Source: Paragonimus skrjabini miyazakii (taxonomy: Eukaryota; Platyhelminthes; Trematoda; Plagiorchiida; Troglotrematidae). From it: a stretch of 64,000 bases of DNA. The notes beneath the pieces were generated by a model that saw nothing but the letters and a program-made list of their open reading frames with translations, had not been told where the DNA came from and did no database searches. The DNA lies in assembly GCA_014338405.1 (NCBI GenBank), contig JTDE01000456.1, positions 67,923-131,922 on the forward strand, given 5' to 3'. Each line of letters starts with the position of its first letter. The stretch's first letter is position 1. The translations under genes and the position numbers were made by a program. Below, piece by piece: positions 1 to 12,905 of the stretch.

Positions 1-2484
1 TCTCAAGAAAAAACACCACTTGCCGTATGTTCTATCCATTTCTTGAGTTTGCCGTTCCATATCATTTTTGCTTGATATACCTGCACATATTTCGTTTTTA
101 TTTAGTTCACAACAGTCAAATTGCACCCTATGTGTTTTTTGATCTATCTAGGCAATCTAAGCTGAGAACTGGTGTGAAGGCGATCCGCATGTAATTTATC
201 AATTATACACACACAACTAGCCAGTGAACTCCTCAGTTAAAAAAATATACACCCATGCTTCTAACACAGAGAATCCGTGCCCACGAATAATTCGGGTAAT
301 TTGACCGGATGAGTCTCTTTTACTGTTAGGTCAAGTATCATCTGTCAGTTTCAGCAACCTCTCCACTTACCGGCGTGAACTCTCAGGACTGGGGCACATT
401 GTCTTCATTGCATCGCATACTTAATCAAACGCAGCTGAAAGATGTCCGGCAGAAAATCATTCTAAATAGTGAAAGTCAACAAGCCCACCAACACTTTGCA
501 TGGATCAGTCATCTATGACTTTTTGTGGGTATGGCCTGTTCTCGATGACTTTAATGAGTAAACGTGATAGGATGGGAAACTGACTTGTATTTAACCCTGA
601 ACCTTTTGTTATAACATATAGATCTGTTTTGTTTGTTCACCCAAATGAGATTTTTCCGACAACAACCTTCATTATATCAAAGAAAATACCGCTCTCTCCT
701 AAAGAGACTTTAGGGGACCAAATATACTTTTGTCACGAGGAACATCTCGTGGAACCGGCCATCTCCATACCGGTCTACTGTTGTCTACTTTACATATGCG
801 GGTTTCAAGCAACATAACCCGAAATATAATTACTATATTATTTTTAACAAGAATTGCATGTATGGATCTCATAAACACATTTTTCATCTGAACTCGGCTA
901 AGAATCTAGGGGTCTGATCACACAACAAGCATGCCATCATTGTAGAATTTATGGCATCATGACGTGGTAGATTCCCAGGACTAGCATGTTGTAATCTGAA
1001 CGCAACTGTCAGCATGCAGTATGTTATAAAGGGCGACGTAAAATATGTCTCATTCTTTTCTTCCTGAGGAATTCACAATAAACTTAAGTTATGGATTTAT
1101 CGCAGTAACTTCTTTGATGATATTTCCTAATCACACTGGACACATTTTTGAACACAAATCCTTCAGGTGAGCTGCAAGATCCACGACTATTTCCATTATC
1201 TTGGCGATTAAGATCTTCAATGCATTTAACGATTCACAGAACATTAAGCTTCCTGAGATAATATGCTATAACATTTTAAAAAAACAGATTCTTTCTTTAA
1301 CTTCACCGTGAAATGTGTATTCGTCTCTGGATTACAAAAGTTTACGAAAACAGTAGTCAGTATTACCATTAAATTTTGCAGCAGGCGGAAACCTTCACCT
1401 GAAACTCCATATCCGTGTTTAATAAGAGTTTGACGATACAAAATATTTCAGGTTCGAAACGATCCATACTTTATGCAGCCTTTAGATTTGGATAAGCTGT
1501 TAAGCTTAGGAACAAAACGTCAGACTAGATTTTCACTCTCATGAGTGCTCAACAACACTGCATTTCTCCATCCGAGCAGGAATTTGCACTACCATCCTCT
1601 GGCTTGTGAGACTAGAGTGTTAACCACAACGTAGGCAACATCATAGTAGGCATGATCTATTGATCATATACAAACGTTCAGTTGTGTGGAAGGCGATCAA
1701 GCGTGGGTGTTTTCCATTATTTTGAAACGAATGTTTTTACCGTACGATACAAGTTGCTAAAATAAACATGTCAGCTGAAACGTTCTGGAAAACCTGGATA
1801 ACCTTTACTAACGATGGTTTATGAAAGCTTGCAAGGAGTTTTTACTAGCCTTTTCATTAAAATTCACAATTCAATAATTATTGGAAGGGCTTAACAAAAT
1901 CAGTAACGGCACTTTGATAGAAAACTTGCTTTTTATCATTCTGGATAGTTTTAAGAGTGCCCGAGCTAAATATTACAACCATTTATTTTTTAAAATTTGT
2001 TGTTGTTATTAATTATTTTCATTTCCTCAACCTGACGTAATGTTCTTAAATTGGAAAATAAATCTCAATATTCTCCCCTTAAATGCAAAGTATTTATTGC
2101 ATACAACATTCTACGATGTTGTCACAAAATGTTTACATGATAAACTTCCATTCATGTGGAAATGTTTTATTAGAAAAATGTGTTTGAGTTAAAATTGTTT
2201 GTTTTTCGATTATGTAATAAAGTGATGCGTGTTGTGTTTTAGTAAAGCGATTAATTGTTTTTAATTTTTAAACTGATGTAAACCTACTTTACTTTCATTT
2301 ATCAGTGACATTTTGTTGTAACATTACTTACACATACGTTAAACTATCATTTGTTTCAAATTATCAAAGGTGTATTTGACTACTTTGACCAATAGGTAAT
2401 GTTGTTGTTTGCCTTTACGTGCACGCAAGCACGTCACATATAGACAGAGTAGCTACAGACAAAATGTACTTTGATTTTCGTCAG
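1..2484. other. Intronic sequence upstream of exon 1 of the window
   Basis: Apart from the old SINE copy at 1521-1640, I see no exon, RNA gene or repeat. Short frames at 629-817 and 1244-1441 look random. Confidence 0.6.
1521..1640 (-). mobile_element. SINE family A, degraded copy
   Basis: Read on the minus strand, the order of landmarks is that of the fuller copy at 17820: a box-A-like GTTGTGGTTAACAC, a box-B-like GTGCAAATTCC, then CTCATGAGAGTG and a (T)CTAGTCTGA stretch that matches CTAATGAGAGCGAAACCCGAGTCTAGTGC. The divergence suggests an old insertion. A tRNA-derived SINE carries no protein; it depends on another element for movement. Confidence 0.55.
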
Positions 2485-2592
2485 GATTTCAACTTATTAC
2501 TCCAAGACCATCAGAAAATCAAAGAAGAGAATGATTCTCTGCTGCAGGAAACACGGCAGACGCAAACACTTCAGACGGTGGTTGATACTAAG
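2485..2592 (+). CDS. ERC: ERC-like exon 1 of window (36 aa, coiled coil)
   Basis: Reads DFNLLLQDHQKIKEEN and ends LQTVVDTK before the donor AAG|GTGGGT. It corresponds to the ERC core where a Glu/Asn-rich stretch precedes the ALQTVIEMK-type segment, and it splices phase 0 into ESKIMTLENEI of the next exon. The acceptor is chosen at a pyrimidine-rich TTTTCGTCAG just before 2485. A second possible AG at 2503-2504 would shorten the exon, so the 5' edge is less sure than the 3' edge. Nothing upstream in the window looks like the preceding exon, so the gene begins before base 1. Confidence 0.75.
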
Positions 2593-5500
2593 GTGGGTTT
2601 TTGAATATTTTATTCCAACAACTCACGTTGTAAAGTTGGATTGTATGCAAAAGTATACGTTAATAAAAGTTTCCAGTTAGTAGCTCATTTGTGAGTTTAT
2701 TGTGGAGTTTAGCTTAGTCTCGATAGGATGTACAAATTAGTATAAATGTTGAGGATGCTAGTAGAAAAGTGGATAATTAAGTATAAATCTCATCATCTAA
2801 TGTTTTTGCAGTAGGATGTGTGATCGGGTCGGCCTAGCATGCGTACCGAGTGCGCGGGGTCAACTGTATAAAACGTGGTATACTTCCGATGAATTTTGAC
2901 TATCGAACACACTATGATTCTGTCAACTCATCTTATGCAACGTATTTCCGAAAGGACAGCATACAGCTCAGTCAGTTTGGTGAATGTGAAAAAATTGGAG
3001 CATCGCACATTGCTAACGGAGTTAAAATTCGATTCGAAATTACAAGAACTGTTTGCAAACACGCATTTACGTATAAAATTTTGCAGTCACCGGTGCATAG
3101 TTTGTGCCGGCCAAGCAGGACATGTGTAACGCTTGCATTTTATTTTCTTTATTTTCAAGTAAGTTCATCTATTCCTTTTTGTCTACCGTCTAAATGACTG
3201 ATCGGTGAAAGATACCAACGAACAGCTTTCAAACTAGTACCAATACCTGTTATGGCTTTCGAAGATTAGACACGATATTTCATACACGGCTGACTACAAT
3301 AGCATCAAAACTGATTGGGGGACTATCAAAGAACTGTGGAGTGCTTAACCTTTTTTTATTTAATACCCGAGTGATGAGAATTCAATGAAAATTGGAGAAT
3401 CTGCTGTTTTGCATATTTTATGGATACATTTGGCCGACGAAAGACACACACTTGCTGTCTAATCTGTTATGCATAATGAAAGCTAACTGTTTCCGTGGAA
3501 TTGCACTCACTCCTATATAACAGCAGTGCACGGTGGGTAATAGCAAATGTGATAATGGCAATTGCCGGTTCATTAAGATAAGTACAATTTAGTTACAGGC
3601 CACCTCCAAAATAAATGACTCTACTATAACCGCCGTTTGAAGTGCTATATATTATGAAAAGCGGGTTACAAATGTTAGTCAGTGATACCAGAAAACGTGC
3701 GATAATGTTGTAGGAACGATGACTAACTATAACACATAATTCCGCGTTTGTTGTGAACTTGCCATATTAACGCTCGTGTGTACATGGAACATCACCCAGT
3801 CACGAATCAGTTAGTTTGGAAAACGAACGATATAGAACGTTATTGATTTAGTCCATTTTCATTAATGTAATGTTAAAATGCGGCTAGTGAATACATTCAG
3901 CTGGATACCATATTGTTCAGTATGTACCTAACTGATACAGGCATAGCTCAGATTGTTTATCCTGTGCAAAAACAGGACGGCGTGGCCTGACAACAGTGTT
4001 GTATGCTGACATACATGCTAATATTTTGAGAGGCCATGACAAGCTAAGCCACTTCTGAATCTACTGTACAGAGATAAACAAACCCATGTACACTCACATA
4101 AAAGTTCCAAAGTTGCTTACTTCTGATGGACACAACCAGCGCTGGATTAGTTAACAGCAGTAATTACAAACGTACGCACTTTCTAAATTTCTGAGTGCAC
4201 TAATTATAGTAATAATTCGTTTTGACCGGTTAACATAACATTATCATATATATACTGAAAAGTTGATGTGAGAAATTCTGACATGTTTAACAGCGTTTGA
4301 CATGTGAGCGCTGAATTCTGGATCAACGATTTGCAGCAACAATATTTTCATTCCAGATAAGCTGGCTAAATGTATAGCTTAATGCAAAAAATGAAACTGG
4401 TAGTACGTGATCAGCGGATAATTTTTACGTAAAAACAAAATACGGTCGTATATCTTGAGATTTATCGTTGATGTGGACTAAATGTTGACCTCACTGGGCA
4501 GATCCTAGCTTGAAGTGTGCTTTTCACGAATAACCGTTTTCGAGACTAAATCCTACGAACATTTTTGTTATTTTGTCGCTGTGATCCTGAAACGACTTGG
4601 AAATTTCTACTTCGTGTTTTCAGCATAAGCTCAATTTCTTTTCCTGCACTCTCCCAATAAAGATAACTTTTTCAAGAAAACAAAATTTAAGAAAACCAGC
4701 TTAGTGAACAGGCTTATTTCAGTTGTCCAGCACCAGTACATGTAAATAGCGTTTATGGGTAGTGAATGGGATGTGCAAATCAATCTAGAGCAATTATATA
4801 GTTTATTCAGGAGGAAAAATAGTCCTTTACATTTATGACCATAGTCAAACAATGGAAGTTTGATCGGTGACACAATGAGTGGATGGTCATGGTTACCGCG
4901 AGATCGAAACATTTCTACACACTCAAATGCGTTCCACTGCAAAATTCCAATCGTCATAACGGAAACTAATATTTCATATCTTATAGTTTACGCCTCACTG
5001 CATTCGGCTAAGTGAATCGGATAAAACAAATTGACTGAGTTAATGCTATGATTCGAATCAGAATTTGAGTTGATGACTGATTTGGTGAATATATTACTAA
5101 TCCAAGGTGGATGGGTGGGCTTTAGGAATGCCTTCAGGAAAGTGTCAGGTTGTGCAAGCCAGGTGAATAGTTCCAAGGCACTGTGTGAATAACAAGTAGA
5201 AACTGTACTTCTCAGTGTGAAGGTAATGCTGCGGTAGGTTAACACAAAAAGGTTGGCTGACAACCCAGTGAATCTTCTTGGGAACGTTTCAACATGCGTG
5301 GTCATCAGTTCCGATTTGAAATGATTACGTTTGATACTGTGTCAAAGATATATTTTACTGCTTCCAGCCTTAACGACAGCGAAACTGGAATCTATTGTTT
5401 TTCTTCGAAGGAGACTGACTGGACATTCTGCCTGGATGCAAGGGATGCGGCCACTTGTAAATAATGTTCACCTTGAAGCCAGCCAAATTCTATATCACTA

Positions 5501-7656
5501 GTCAGTGCCACAGTATTCTACTTTTCTTACCGCTGCATAAGTTATTCAAAACTTGCTGTGCTTAGTAGGTTTACAAGAATAATATAAACGAAACTGACGG
5601 CTTGCAATGGTTTGATCACGTGCTCCGCATTCCAGCTAAGTTTTACTGCACCGGAAATTTCGTACTGAGGCCACCAACAGTTCAGTAAAACTACGTGGTG
5701 GTCAGGTCACAGTGTTTTCACAAAAAATATAGACCCTGACTATTACTTTTAACAAAATGGGTAGGTGTCGTCTACCCACCTGGGATCCCGTGTTCACTCA
5801 GACAGCTAGAAACGCTACCCAAACTTGCAATATTTCAGCAGCTGATAGCACACATGCATTCAAACCAATTCTAATTCGTACAAATAGCTTTCTTTTCATC
5901 AGTATACATCATTTTTAGCAATTTTCTAGGCTATGCATTTACACTGTTACAGTGGACAGTGGTCGAGCTACAGCATCCTTCTATAAGGTTTAAGTAAATC
6001 AATAAAAAGTGACGGCTAGTTGGAGAAGTTGTTTCTCGTCTATTTTCTCTTTTTACTTTATCGGTTGAGCAGTTTGCATGACTATTATTTCCGCCCCTGT
6101 GATAAAGTTTGCAAACTGGTTACACCAGTTGTTTCAGTTATCTTTCCGCTGAATACTCCTCGGAACAGATCCAGCAGCACAGCAACAAATGAATAGATTT
6201 GTATGTTCAGAAGACAAGGTAAAAGTTATATTGCTTTAGACTGAATTTAATAAAGTCCAAGACGTCCACTAGAATAATATATGTATTACCTAAATTGATC
6301 AAACCATGTTGCTGTCGTCGTCGTACAACGCACTGGCCCTTATATTCTTCTGCTGAAAGTAAGTTGTACTTTGGGCCAGCAAAACTATGGCGACCGTTGC
6401 AGTTCTGCTAAGTACGTACAATCAGAAGTGATACAGTAAAAATATGTTCGTATGATAAAGGTACATATTTTTTGTGCAATACCACTTCAACTTTACGGTG
6501 TATATGACTAATTTATGCATTGCAATCTGAAGAGAATCACACTCTGGAACCACTGTCAAGGTAAGAATCTATTTGAAGAATCCATAAACAATAAGCAAGC
6601 ATCGTTTGTTCTTGCTATTCTTTGAGTGACTACATTTTAATTCAACGTATAATCACCTCTATCGAGCCGACTCCTCACTCACTTTTGAAGAAAGTTATTC
6701 CAAAAATAATTCACTCACAATTTCTGGCTTTAACCTAGTAGGCAGTGAGTTGATTGGATTCAGCCAATGCATTACTGCAATGTTGCATCAAACACACTAG
6801 CATCTGTAATCCGTTTGCTGGACTGGAAGAGCAACTTTTATGTACTTCATTAGTGGTCGTTATAGAGTGGAATTATGTTTCATTTCGACGGCAATCATTT
6901 TTATCTCCGTAATGATTTTCAACACATTGGGAACTCTTCACTCAGAACAACAGTATGTTAGTAAGTAGAAAAATGTATTTTGAAAACGAAATCAATTTTG
7001 TTGTTGTTGATTTTAATAAAGAAGATGATAAACTAATGGCGTACACATTTTGTTCACTCAACTTTTCGTTGTATGTGTACAAACGCACATAACACACTAT
7101 GTATATATTGAACGGTACAGGCAAACTGAACAGCAAAGGTCAAAGTTCACAGTCAATATTATAATCCTGGTAGCAACAGGACGTCGACACCTACAACACA
7201 CGGCTGAACATTGTGATAACAACAGAAAACAGTGATCAGCTGTTCGACATTGAGTAAAGAATGCGTTATTAAAAGTTGACCTGTAGTGGAAGCTGTAAAG
7301 TCATGGTTTCTTTGCCTGACTCTGACACCAAGAGTTTGCGTAACCTGTTTTTGACTAGCTTCGGGACATGCACCGTGACGCTGTTGATGCCAGTGTACGA
7401 TAGTGAATGCTTGAAAACGTTACTTGTTACGCTTTATCTTTGAAACAAACGATGATAAGAAGTCTGAAGCAACGTGTTCCCCTGGTGAACTTGAGTTAAG
7501 TAATGTGAAAATGCATATTGTGTCACGTTCTTAAGACGCTGACTTCAGAATTGTCCAAACCTAAAATATTTCATCCACAAGCATCCTGTAAGAAAACAGA
7601 CTGTAATTTGCTTGCAGAAGCTTTATGTTTTGCATGTATTTTATTTGTCTTTATAG
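2593..7656 (+). other. Intron 1 (5.06 kb)
   Basis: No convincing exon or mobile element seen. Minus-strand frames at 4631-4957 and 4988-5305 are open for over 100 codons each but match nothing I know. Confidence 0.6.
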
Positions 7657-7827
7657 GAGTCAAAAATAATGACATTAGAGAATGAAATCCGTTTGCTGGA
7701 GGATGAAATCACGCGACTTCGCGACGATGGGCTCATCACCCCGACCACTTCAACCAGCAGTGGTATTGATGACTTGGACAAAACGCTACAGACTTTTCGG
7801 AGTAACGAAAGATTGTTAAAGGCCAAG
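7657..7827 (+). CDS. ERC: ERC-like exon 2 (57 aa, coiled coil)
   Basis: Phase 0 at both ends, acceptor TTTATAG and donor AAG|GTAATT. The residues ESKIMTLENEIRLLEDEI are close to the ERC segment that reads DSKISSMERGLRDLEEEI in vertebrates (recalled from memory), followed by the same loop-like break LRDDGLITPTTSTSSG and a return to helix (NERLLKAK). The match in order and spacing with exons 1 and 3 is the best evidence that this is ERC rather than a generic coiled-coil protein. Confidence 0.9.
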
Positions 7828-10086
7828 GTAATTGTGATACTTACAAGAAGATATTTGATTAACGTGTATTATAAGCCAATATAATGGTAGAAACTTATTG
7901 AGAAATTCGACGGTTAATCGCTCAGTGATATGTTGCACGATTTCTTAGCAAACTGAAGAAGTTCCAGATTTTAGGACGCATACCTTAAGACCGAAAAGAA
8001 GATAATATTCAACGAGTGCTCAGTCATGGAGATTATCTTGTCAGGGCGTTAAAGGATAAGTAAGTTTTTGCTACATACCTTGCGCCATGTAAGAGATATT
8101 GGTTACGGTGTACGAAGAAACGTCAGTATCTCGTATCGACGACTACTGACTGTCCAAATAGCTAACATCTACTCGGCACTCCACTCTATAATGCAGTTGA
8201 CTCTTCGTTACTCATTTCTAACTGGAAGTGCACTCATTCAGCCGCTGGTACATGTTAAGCTGAATAAATGAAACAGAGAGTCTCCGATGTGGACGTTCTA
8301 ATGAAATGTCAGAATATCTGACAATTTCTGTCTTGTAAAAATCCCGTTGCACAACAGCAACTACGCCCAATTACAAGATTAGGAACACTTTTTGAGTGAA
8401 GAGGACAATATCCATAAGTCACGATTAAAACCCTATCCTTAGTTTTCACTTCCATAGTATGCATTTTAAAGAACGTAGTGAAATTATTCTGAAAGATGTA
8501 CAACATAACAAACCATGCCACTTATTCAAGTTAGTATAGAAAGGGGTTTGGATCAATAAAAACTAAGCTAAAATAATTTGCTCAAAACGTGATTAACTGG
8601 GGAAAACTCAAAGTAATGGATGATTGTTTGCTAAAAGTAGTATCATGAGACCATAGTACGTCTACGGACTAGGAAACGAATTTTAGTTAATTAATGAACA
8701 AACCAGGACCAGACAAACATTATTCTGCTTGAGTTCTATCATAAGTAAGCTAGTGTGGACAATTAGTCACATTTAGTTCACCAAAGTCAGTGTCGAAGAG
8801 TGGGTAGCATCTTGAAAGGATAAAATCGTATCGGTAAAGTTTGCTCTGAATTAAAATTTTGAACTGTGCTTTACTTCAGATTTATCTTGACATCTACTCA
8901 CTTTGGTTAAAGGAGACTTGATATCACTATTCCGTTTGCAACGTTAATCTTCACTTGAATTCTGGAAATAGTGATCTGGTTTACGGAATATTTGTCACTA
9001 TACTATGACAAGTCTTTTGCTATGAAACAGACTTATTGTTTTCAGTTTTGCATCTTTCTAGCTTCAAATGTTACGTCATAAATCCTGAAAATCAGGGCTT
9101 TCAGAACTTTTCTCAGCTTTTTAGCTCAACATATGATTTGAGGTTTCTATGCACCACATATTAAATTAGTTCAGTTAGCAACTCATTTTAAATCGACTCG
9201 TCCACTCGGAATGAACTGATGTGGTATCTTTTTTCTTGTTAACAAAGGACGATAGGTTTTGCTAATGATGTTTTCGAAGCAGCAACAGTTTTTCCACTTT
9301 CAGAAAAGCTGATGACTAATTAGTTTGCAGAGTCCTCCACCAGAGGGGCATTGCCATCATATCTGTCGAAGAAGAGGCAAAATCCAGTAGTCACAATGAG
9401 CAGCATAGATACGGTATCGTCAGTGAACGGCGGAAATTATCCTTTCGGTTGTTTTCGCAAATGTAGCCTGACCCTTTCTGCTTGGGACAAAGATTTCAGA
9501 TGAAACCTAGTGAACACTACCAAACCCGTTTGTACAAATATTCCAGTGTAATATTTGTACACAGTCAAGTGAAACAGCAGGTACCTGAAGGCTAGATTTA
9601 CTAACATCTATGAGCGAGTACGGTTCCTTTCAAGCTTAACTGAGGCCTAGAACAATATTTCAGTGTTACTGTCTATGTAGTCTGGGAGAATCAGAATGCA
9701 TGCAGTTGCAATGTGCTGGTGCTTTATACACGGTTATTTTCCAGAACGCCAGAATGAATTGCGTCAGTTCACGCCATTCACACGCACCCCGGATATGGCA
9801 ACCCAAAATTTCCAAAACTCGTTTTATGTATACTCGGGGTGGTCATTATCATCAAACACATCCTCCTCTCAGTTTTGATAAATGTCACACTCCTTAATGA
9901 TTGTAAGAATCTGCCAGTCACTTCAAACAAACTGACGACTAAGTTATCTGGAAAGTCTTTAACAGTGCTGTTGAAAAGGCCATTTGATGTTAGAAGTTGT
10001 TCATAACTTCGTGTTACTTCTCAAAAATACTGGCTAAATTCATCCGTCGTAACATTTATACAAACTTCTTTTGATCTTAACTGCAG

Positions 10087-10254
10087 GTCGAAATGCTTAA
10101 CGGAGAAATCTCTAAACGTGACTGCGAAATCTATACTCTTCAGTCTCGTCTTGAAATGATTGACAAACAACAACAGGATCAAACACATCATATCAACGTG
10201 CTCAAAGAACAAGTGAAAACAAGAGAACACAAAATATCTATGCTAACCGCCGAC
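10087..10254 (+). CDS. ERC: ERC-like exon 3 (56 aa, coiled coil)
   Basis: Acceptor TTAACTGCAG, donor GAC|GTGCGT, phase 0 at both ends. It contains LQSRLEMIDKQQQDQTHHI and then INVLKEQVKTREHKISML, matching the ERC segment with LQTKLETL followed by HIEVLKESLTAKEQRAAIL (from memory). The minus-strand reading frame over the same bases is a shadow. Helical throughout with Leu/Ile at heptad positions. Confidence 0.9.
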
Positions 10255-11760
10255 GTGCGTTTAACGTAAACGTTTGCCACCCAATGAATGTCAACTGCGG
10301 CTTTAAAATGCTACTTTGACTAAATTATAGCTCTATTAAGCCACTGTCATTTCTATATGTGCTCAGGGACGAAGGAAAAAAGTCAATTTCCCGGGAAAAG
10401 TTAATTACTTCAACAGCTTAAGGTTAAGTATGATGAACAGCTAATTGAAAAGTATTTGATTTCTGTATTGCCACTTTCCAAAGTTTACAACTAAATGACG
10501 TTATTAAGCATAATGGCTTCAGTAACGTGGTGATTGTTAAATTAGTCTAAGTCTCCCTTCTGTTTCACTGTTGTTGCATTGAGAATTTTACGATTTAGAT
10601 CAGTCTCACATTTATTGTATGATTCATTTTTGGTATGCGGTTGTTCTCGGATGGTAAATAGCCCTTCTTTCGTTTAATTCAAAGCACGAACCAGTGTATA
10701 TATTGGCCAGTTCATTATCCATAATGCATTTGCTACAGATCGACGGTGTTTACAACGTGAAAATTTGACTACATTCGCAATCTTTTTGCATCTGGGAAGT
10801 TGGTTCTATTGTAAAGTTAGAGGGATCAAACTTCTCGTGTTAAGCGTCAAATGTACGAATTAACAAGCATGTATGTCCATTTGAAAGCGTCGTTTATGCC
10901 GTGCTCATGTAATTTCAACCTCGCAGTGAATCTTAAGGAAAGATTATCTTATTACTGGTGTCATATCCACATTCTGAACGACAGCATGCAAACTGTAAAG
11001 TATGGTTCAGTAAATATCCAGTATTCTGGGTGGAAAGCTTTGTTGACTCAGAAGCTACTAAGTGTGTTTTTCATGTACATGTTCATGTACAATTTCAACT
11101 GCTAAAAATGCCGCTATCAAGCAGTAAGTATGACATGATAATAGCGTGTACAGCCTAACGGCACTGTCCGAAGGCTATCGTCATTTGAGGGCAGTAGTTA
11201 ATCAACATTTGATAGACCTTGAATTCGTGGATCTAATGTGGCACTGAATTACAGACTTATTTAAAGGTGTTGTAATTAGAAATATTTGCTTGTGAACAAA
11301 TGTATTCAAATTAGTTTGCATAAGATGTATTTTTCTTGGCTATACCGTATCTCAAAAAGCCTGTCTTTGAACAGATTTTACAATTATTTTACTAGTTCAT
11401 CACTTTTCCTACTGAAACCATTCGTCTCAAAACAATATCAAGTAGCTTCATTGATTTTCATGGTGGTAATGCTTTGAAGTCATTGATATAAATTTTCATA
11501 GAAGCAACATTTTGATCAACCTAAAATCTTACCTAAGACTAAACTATTTAACAAAGTTTCTCTTAGCCTAAAGTTTGACGGCAAGCTACAGATAAGTTAA
11601 CAAAAATCCCACCTATGGAAAAAGACCTAGTTCAATATAAGACGCAACTTTAAAGGATTGTTTTTTTACAACGTCTCAAACCTGCTTCCCACCTGATTAC
11701 GTTTGATTAGGTGTGTGATGTTCTGTTGTGTATCCAAACTTATAAGTTGTAACTCACCAA

Positions 11761-11950
11761 CAATTGACCACAGCTGTAGCACTCTCATAGAGTTTACAGT
11801 CGGCCCCTTTCGTTCGGCAGAAGCATTAGATTCGAGTTTCGCTTTTGTTTGAGCTAGTCAGTAGTGCATATCCTTGCTACGGCAGGGAATTAGCACTGCA
11901 GTCACGCCTTTATAAGGCAACCGTGTGGACCACTGTGCCGTTGACCTCAC
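11761..11950 (-). mobile_element. SINE family A, minus-strand half of a head-to-head pair
   Basis: On the minus strand it reads from the tRNA-like head (GTGAGGTCAACGGCACAGTGG, then CACGGTTGCC) through GGATATGCACTACTGAC and AAGCGAAACTCGAATCTAATG to CGACTG..AACTCTATGAGAG and ACAGCTGTGGTCAATTG. This follows the copy at 17820-18066 from its 5' end to the middle of its tail. It abuts a second copy in opposite orientation, the two forming imperfect arms of about 120 nt (11761-11880 and 11976-12098) around a 95-nt loop. Confidence 0.7.
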
Positions 11951-12150
11951 ATAGGCTATAGTGTTAGTTCCAGTCGTAGCAAGGATATGAAATACTGACC
12001 AGCTCTTACAAAAGCGAAACTAGAATCTAATGCTTCTGCCGTTCGAAAGGGATCGACTGGAAAGTCTATTGGAGTGCTACAGCTGCGGTCAACTGTGGGT
12101 GATTCCCAGTGCACATGAAAACCGAAATCCCCTGTTGTTCTTCAGTATCC
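11951..12150 (+). mobile_element. SINE family A, plus-strand half of a head-to-head pair
   Basis: Starts near the box-B region (GTGTTAGTTCCAGTCGTAGC) and runs through GGATATGAAATACTGACCAG, AAAGCGAAACTAGAATCTAA and GACTGGAAAGTCTATTGGAG to the tail GTGGGTGATTCCCAGTGCAC and a final TTCAGTATCC. It lacks the first half of the tRNA-like head, so it is 5' truncated relative to its inverted partner. Confidence 0.72.
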
Positions 12151-12737
12151 ATGCTTATCAATGCCCACCAAATACTAAGTGAACAACACGCTTTGGCGTC
12201 CACCGGCCTACTTCTGGCCCAGCTTAATCTACGGTGTCTTATAAATGTGAGGGAGAATAATCTTCGAATAAAAGTGTTGGTTTCTTCAATCCACTCACCT
12301 CATTTCTAGTTAATTTATTGTTCTTAACCAGCAGGACCTGAAAAACAAGATCAACGCAGGACCGGTAGGTGTACATCAGCTCGAAACATAAACAGCAACA
12401 TATTTTAAGGCGCCATGAAAACTTGCTCAAGCGTTAATTAGAACCAGACGTGAAACCACATTGAATAATTTCATCAAGTAACTGATTTTTCCAAGGAATG
12501 AATTATCAAAACTTTAATGAGTAAATGATAAAATTAGAAGTGATTGTCATGTTTTAGGGCAACCAAACCTCATCACCTAGAGTAGAAGTAATAGTTCTCA
12601 TACGTAGTGCATATTTCTAAATGTAGTAATCGGAACTATACTCAATGCATTTCAGTGTTTTTGAGTAAGCAGTTGGTTACTTCGCTAGGCTGTTTAAATT
12701 TGCAATCCAAAACTGTGAGAATCCTTTGTGTTTATAG

Positions 12738-12905
12738 ACGGAGGACTTTCGAAAGCGATCGAAAGAGAAAGAATCGCAATTGGAAAAGAAAACAAAGCAA
12801 CTGACCGCTATTCAGGCTACAAAACGACAACTGGAGACTGAATTGGCTGAAGCAAAAGACCAGTTGAATATCAAAGATCGTAAACTGTCACTAACACAAC
12901 GGAAG
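12738..12905 (+). CDS. ERC: ERC-like exon 4 (56 aa, coiled coil)
   Basis: Starts after TGTTTATAG and ends CGGAAG|GTATGC, phase 0 at both ends. Residues include EKESQLEKKTKQLTAIQ and LNIKDRKLSLTQRK, matching the ERC stretch with EKETMLNKKTKQI and LDVKERKVNVLQKK (from memory). The open frame overlapping its start in another phase (ending 12804) is a shadow. The splice into exon 5 (IENLEDLLNDKETQL) reproduces the ERC junction exactly in register. Confidence 0.92.

Larger units (their letters stand above)
7828..12737 (+). other. Introns 2 and 3 around exon 3
   Basis: Intron 2 (7828-10086): nothing recognised. Intron 3 (10255-12737): contains the SINE-A head-to-head pair; the rest shows nothing. 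Confidence 0.6.

Noticed and set aside
629..1441. Short frames upstream of the first exon as candidate 5' exons of the ERC gene
   Set aside because: No coiled-coil character, no resemblance to the ERC N-terminal region, and no paired splice sites.
4631..5305. Two adjacent minus-strand frames of over 100 codons
   Set aside because: No recognisable motif, different frames, no splice link; kept only as a note on the intron.
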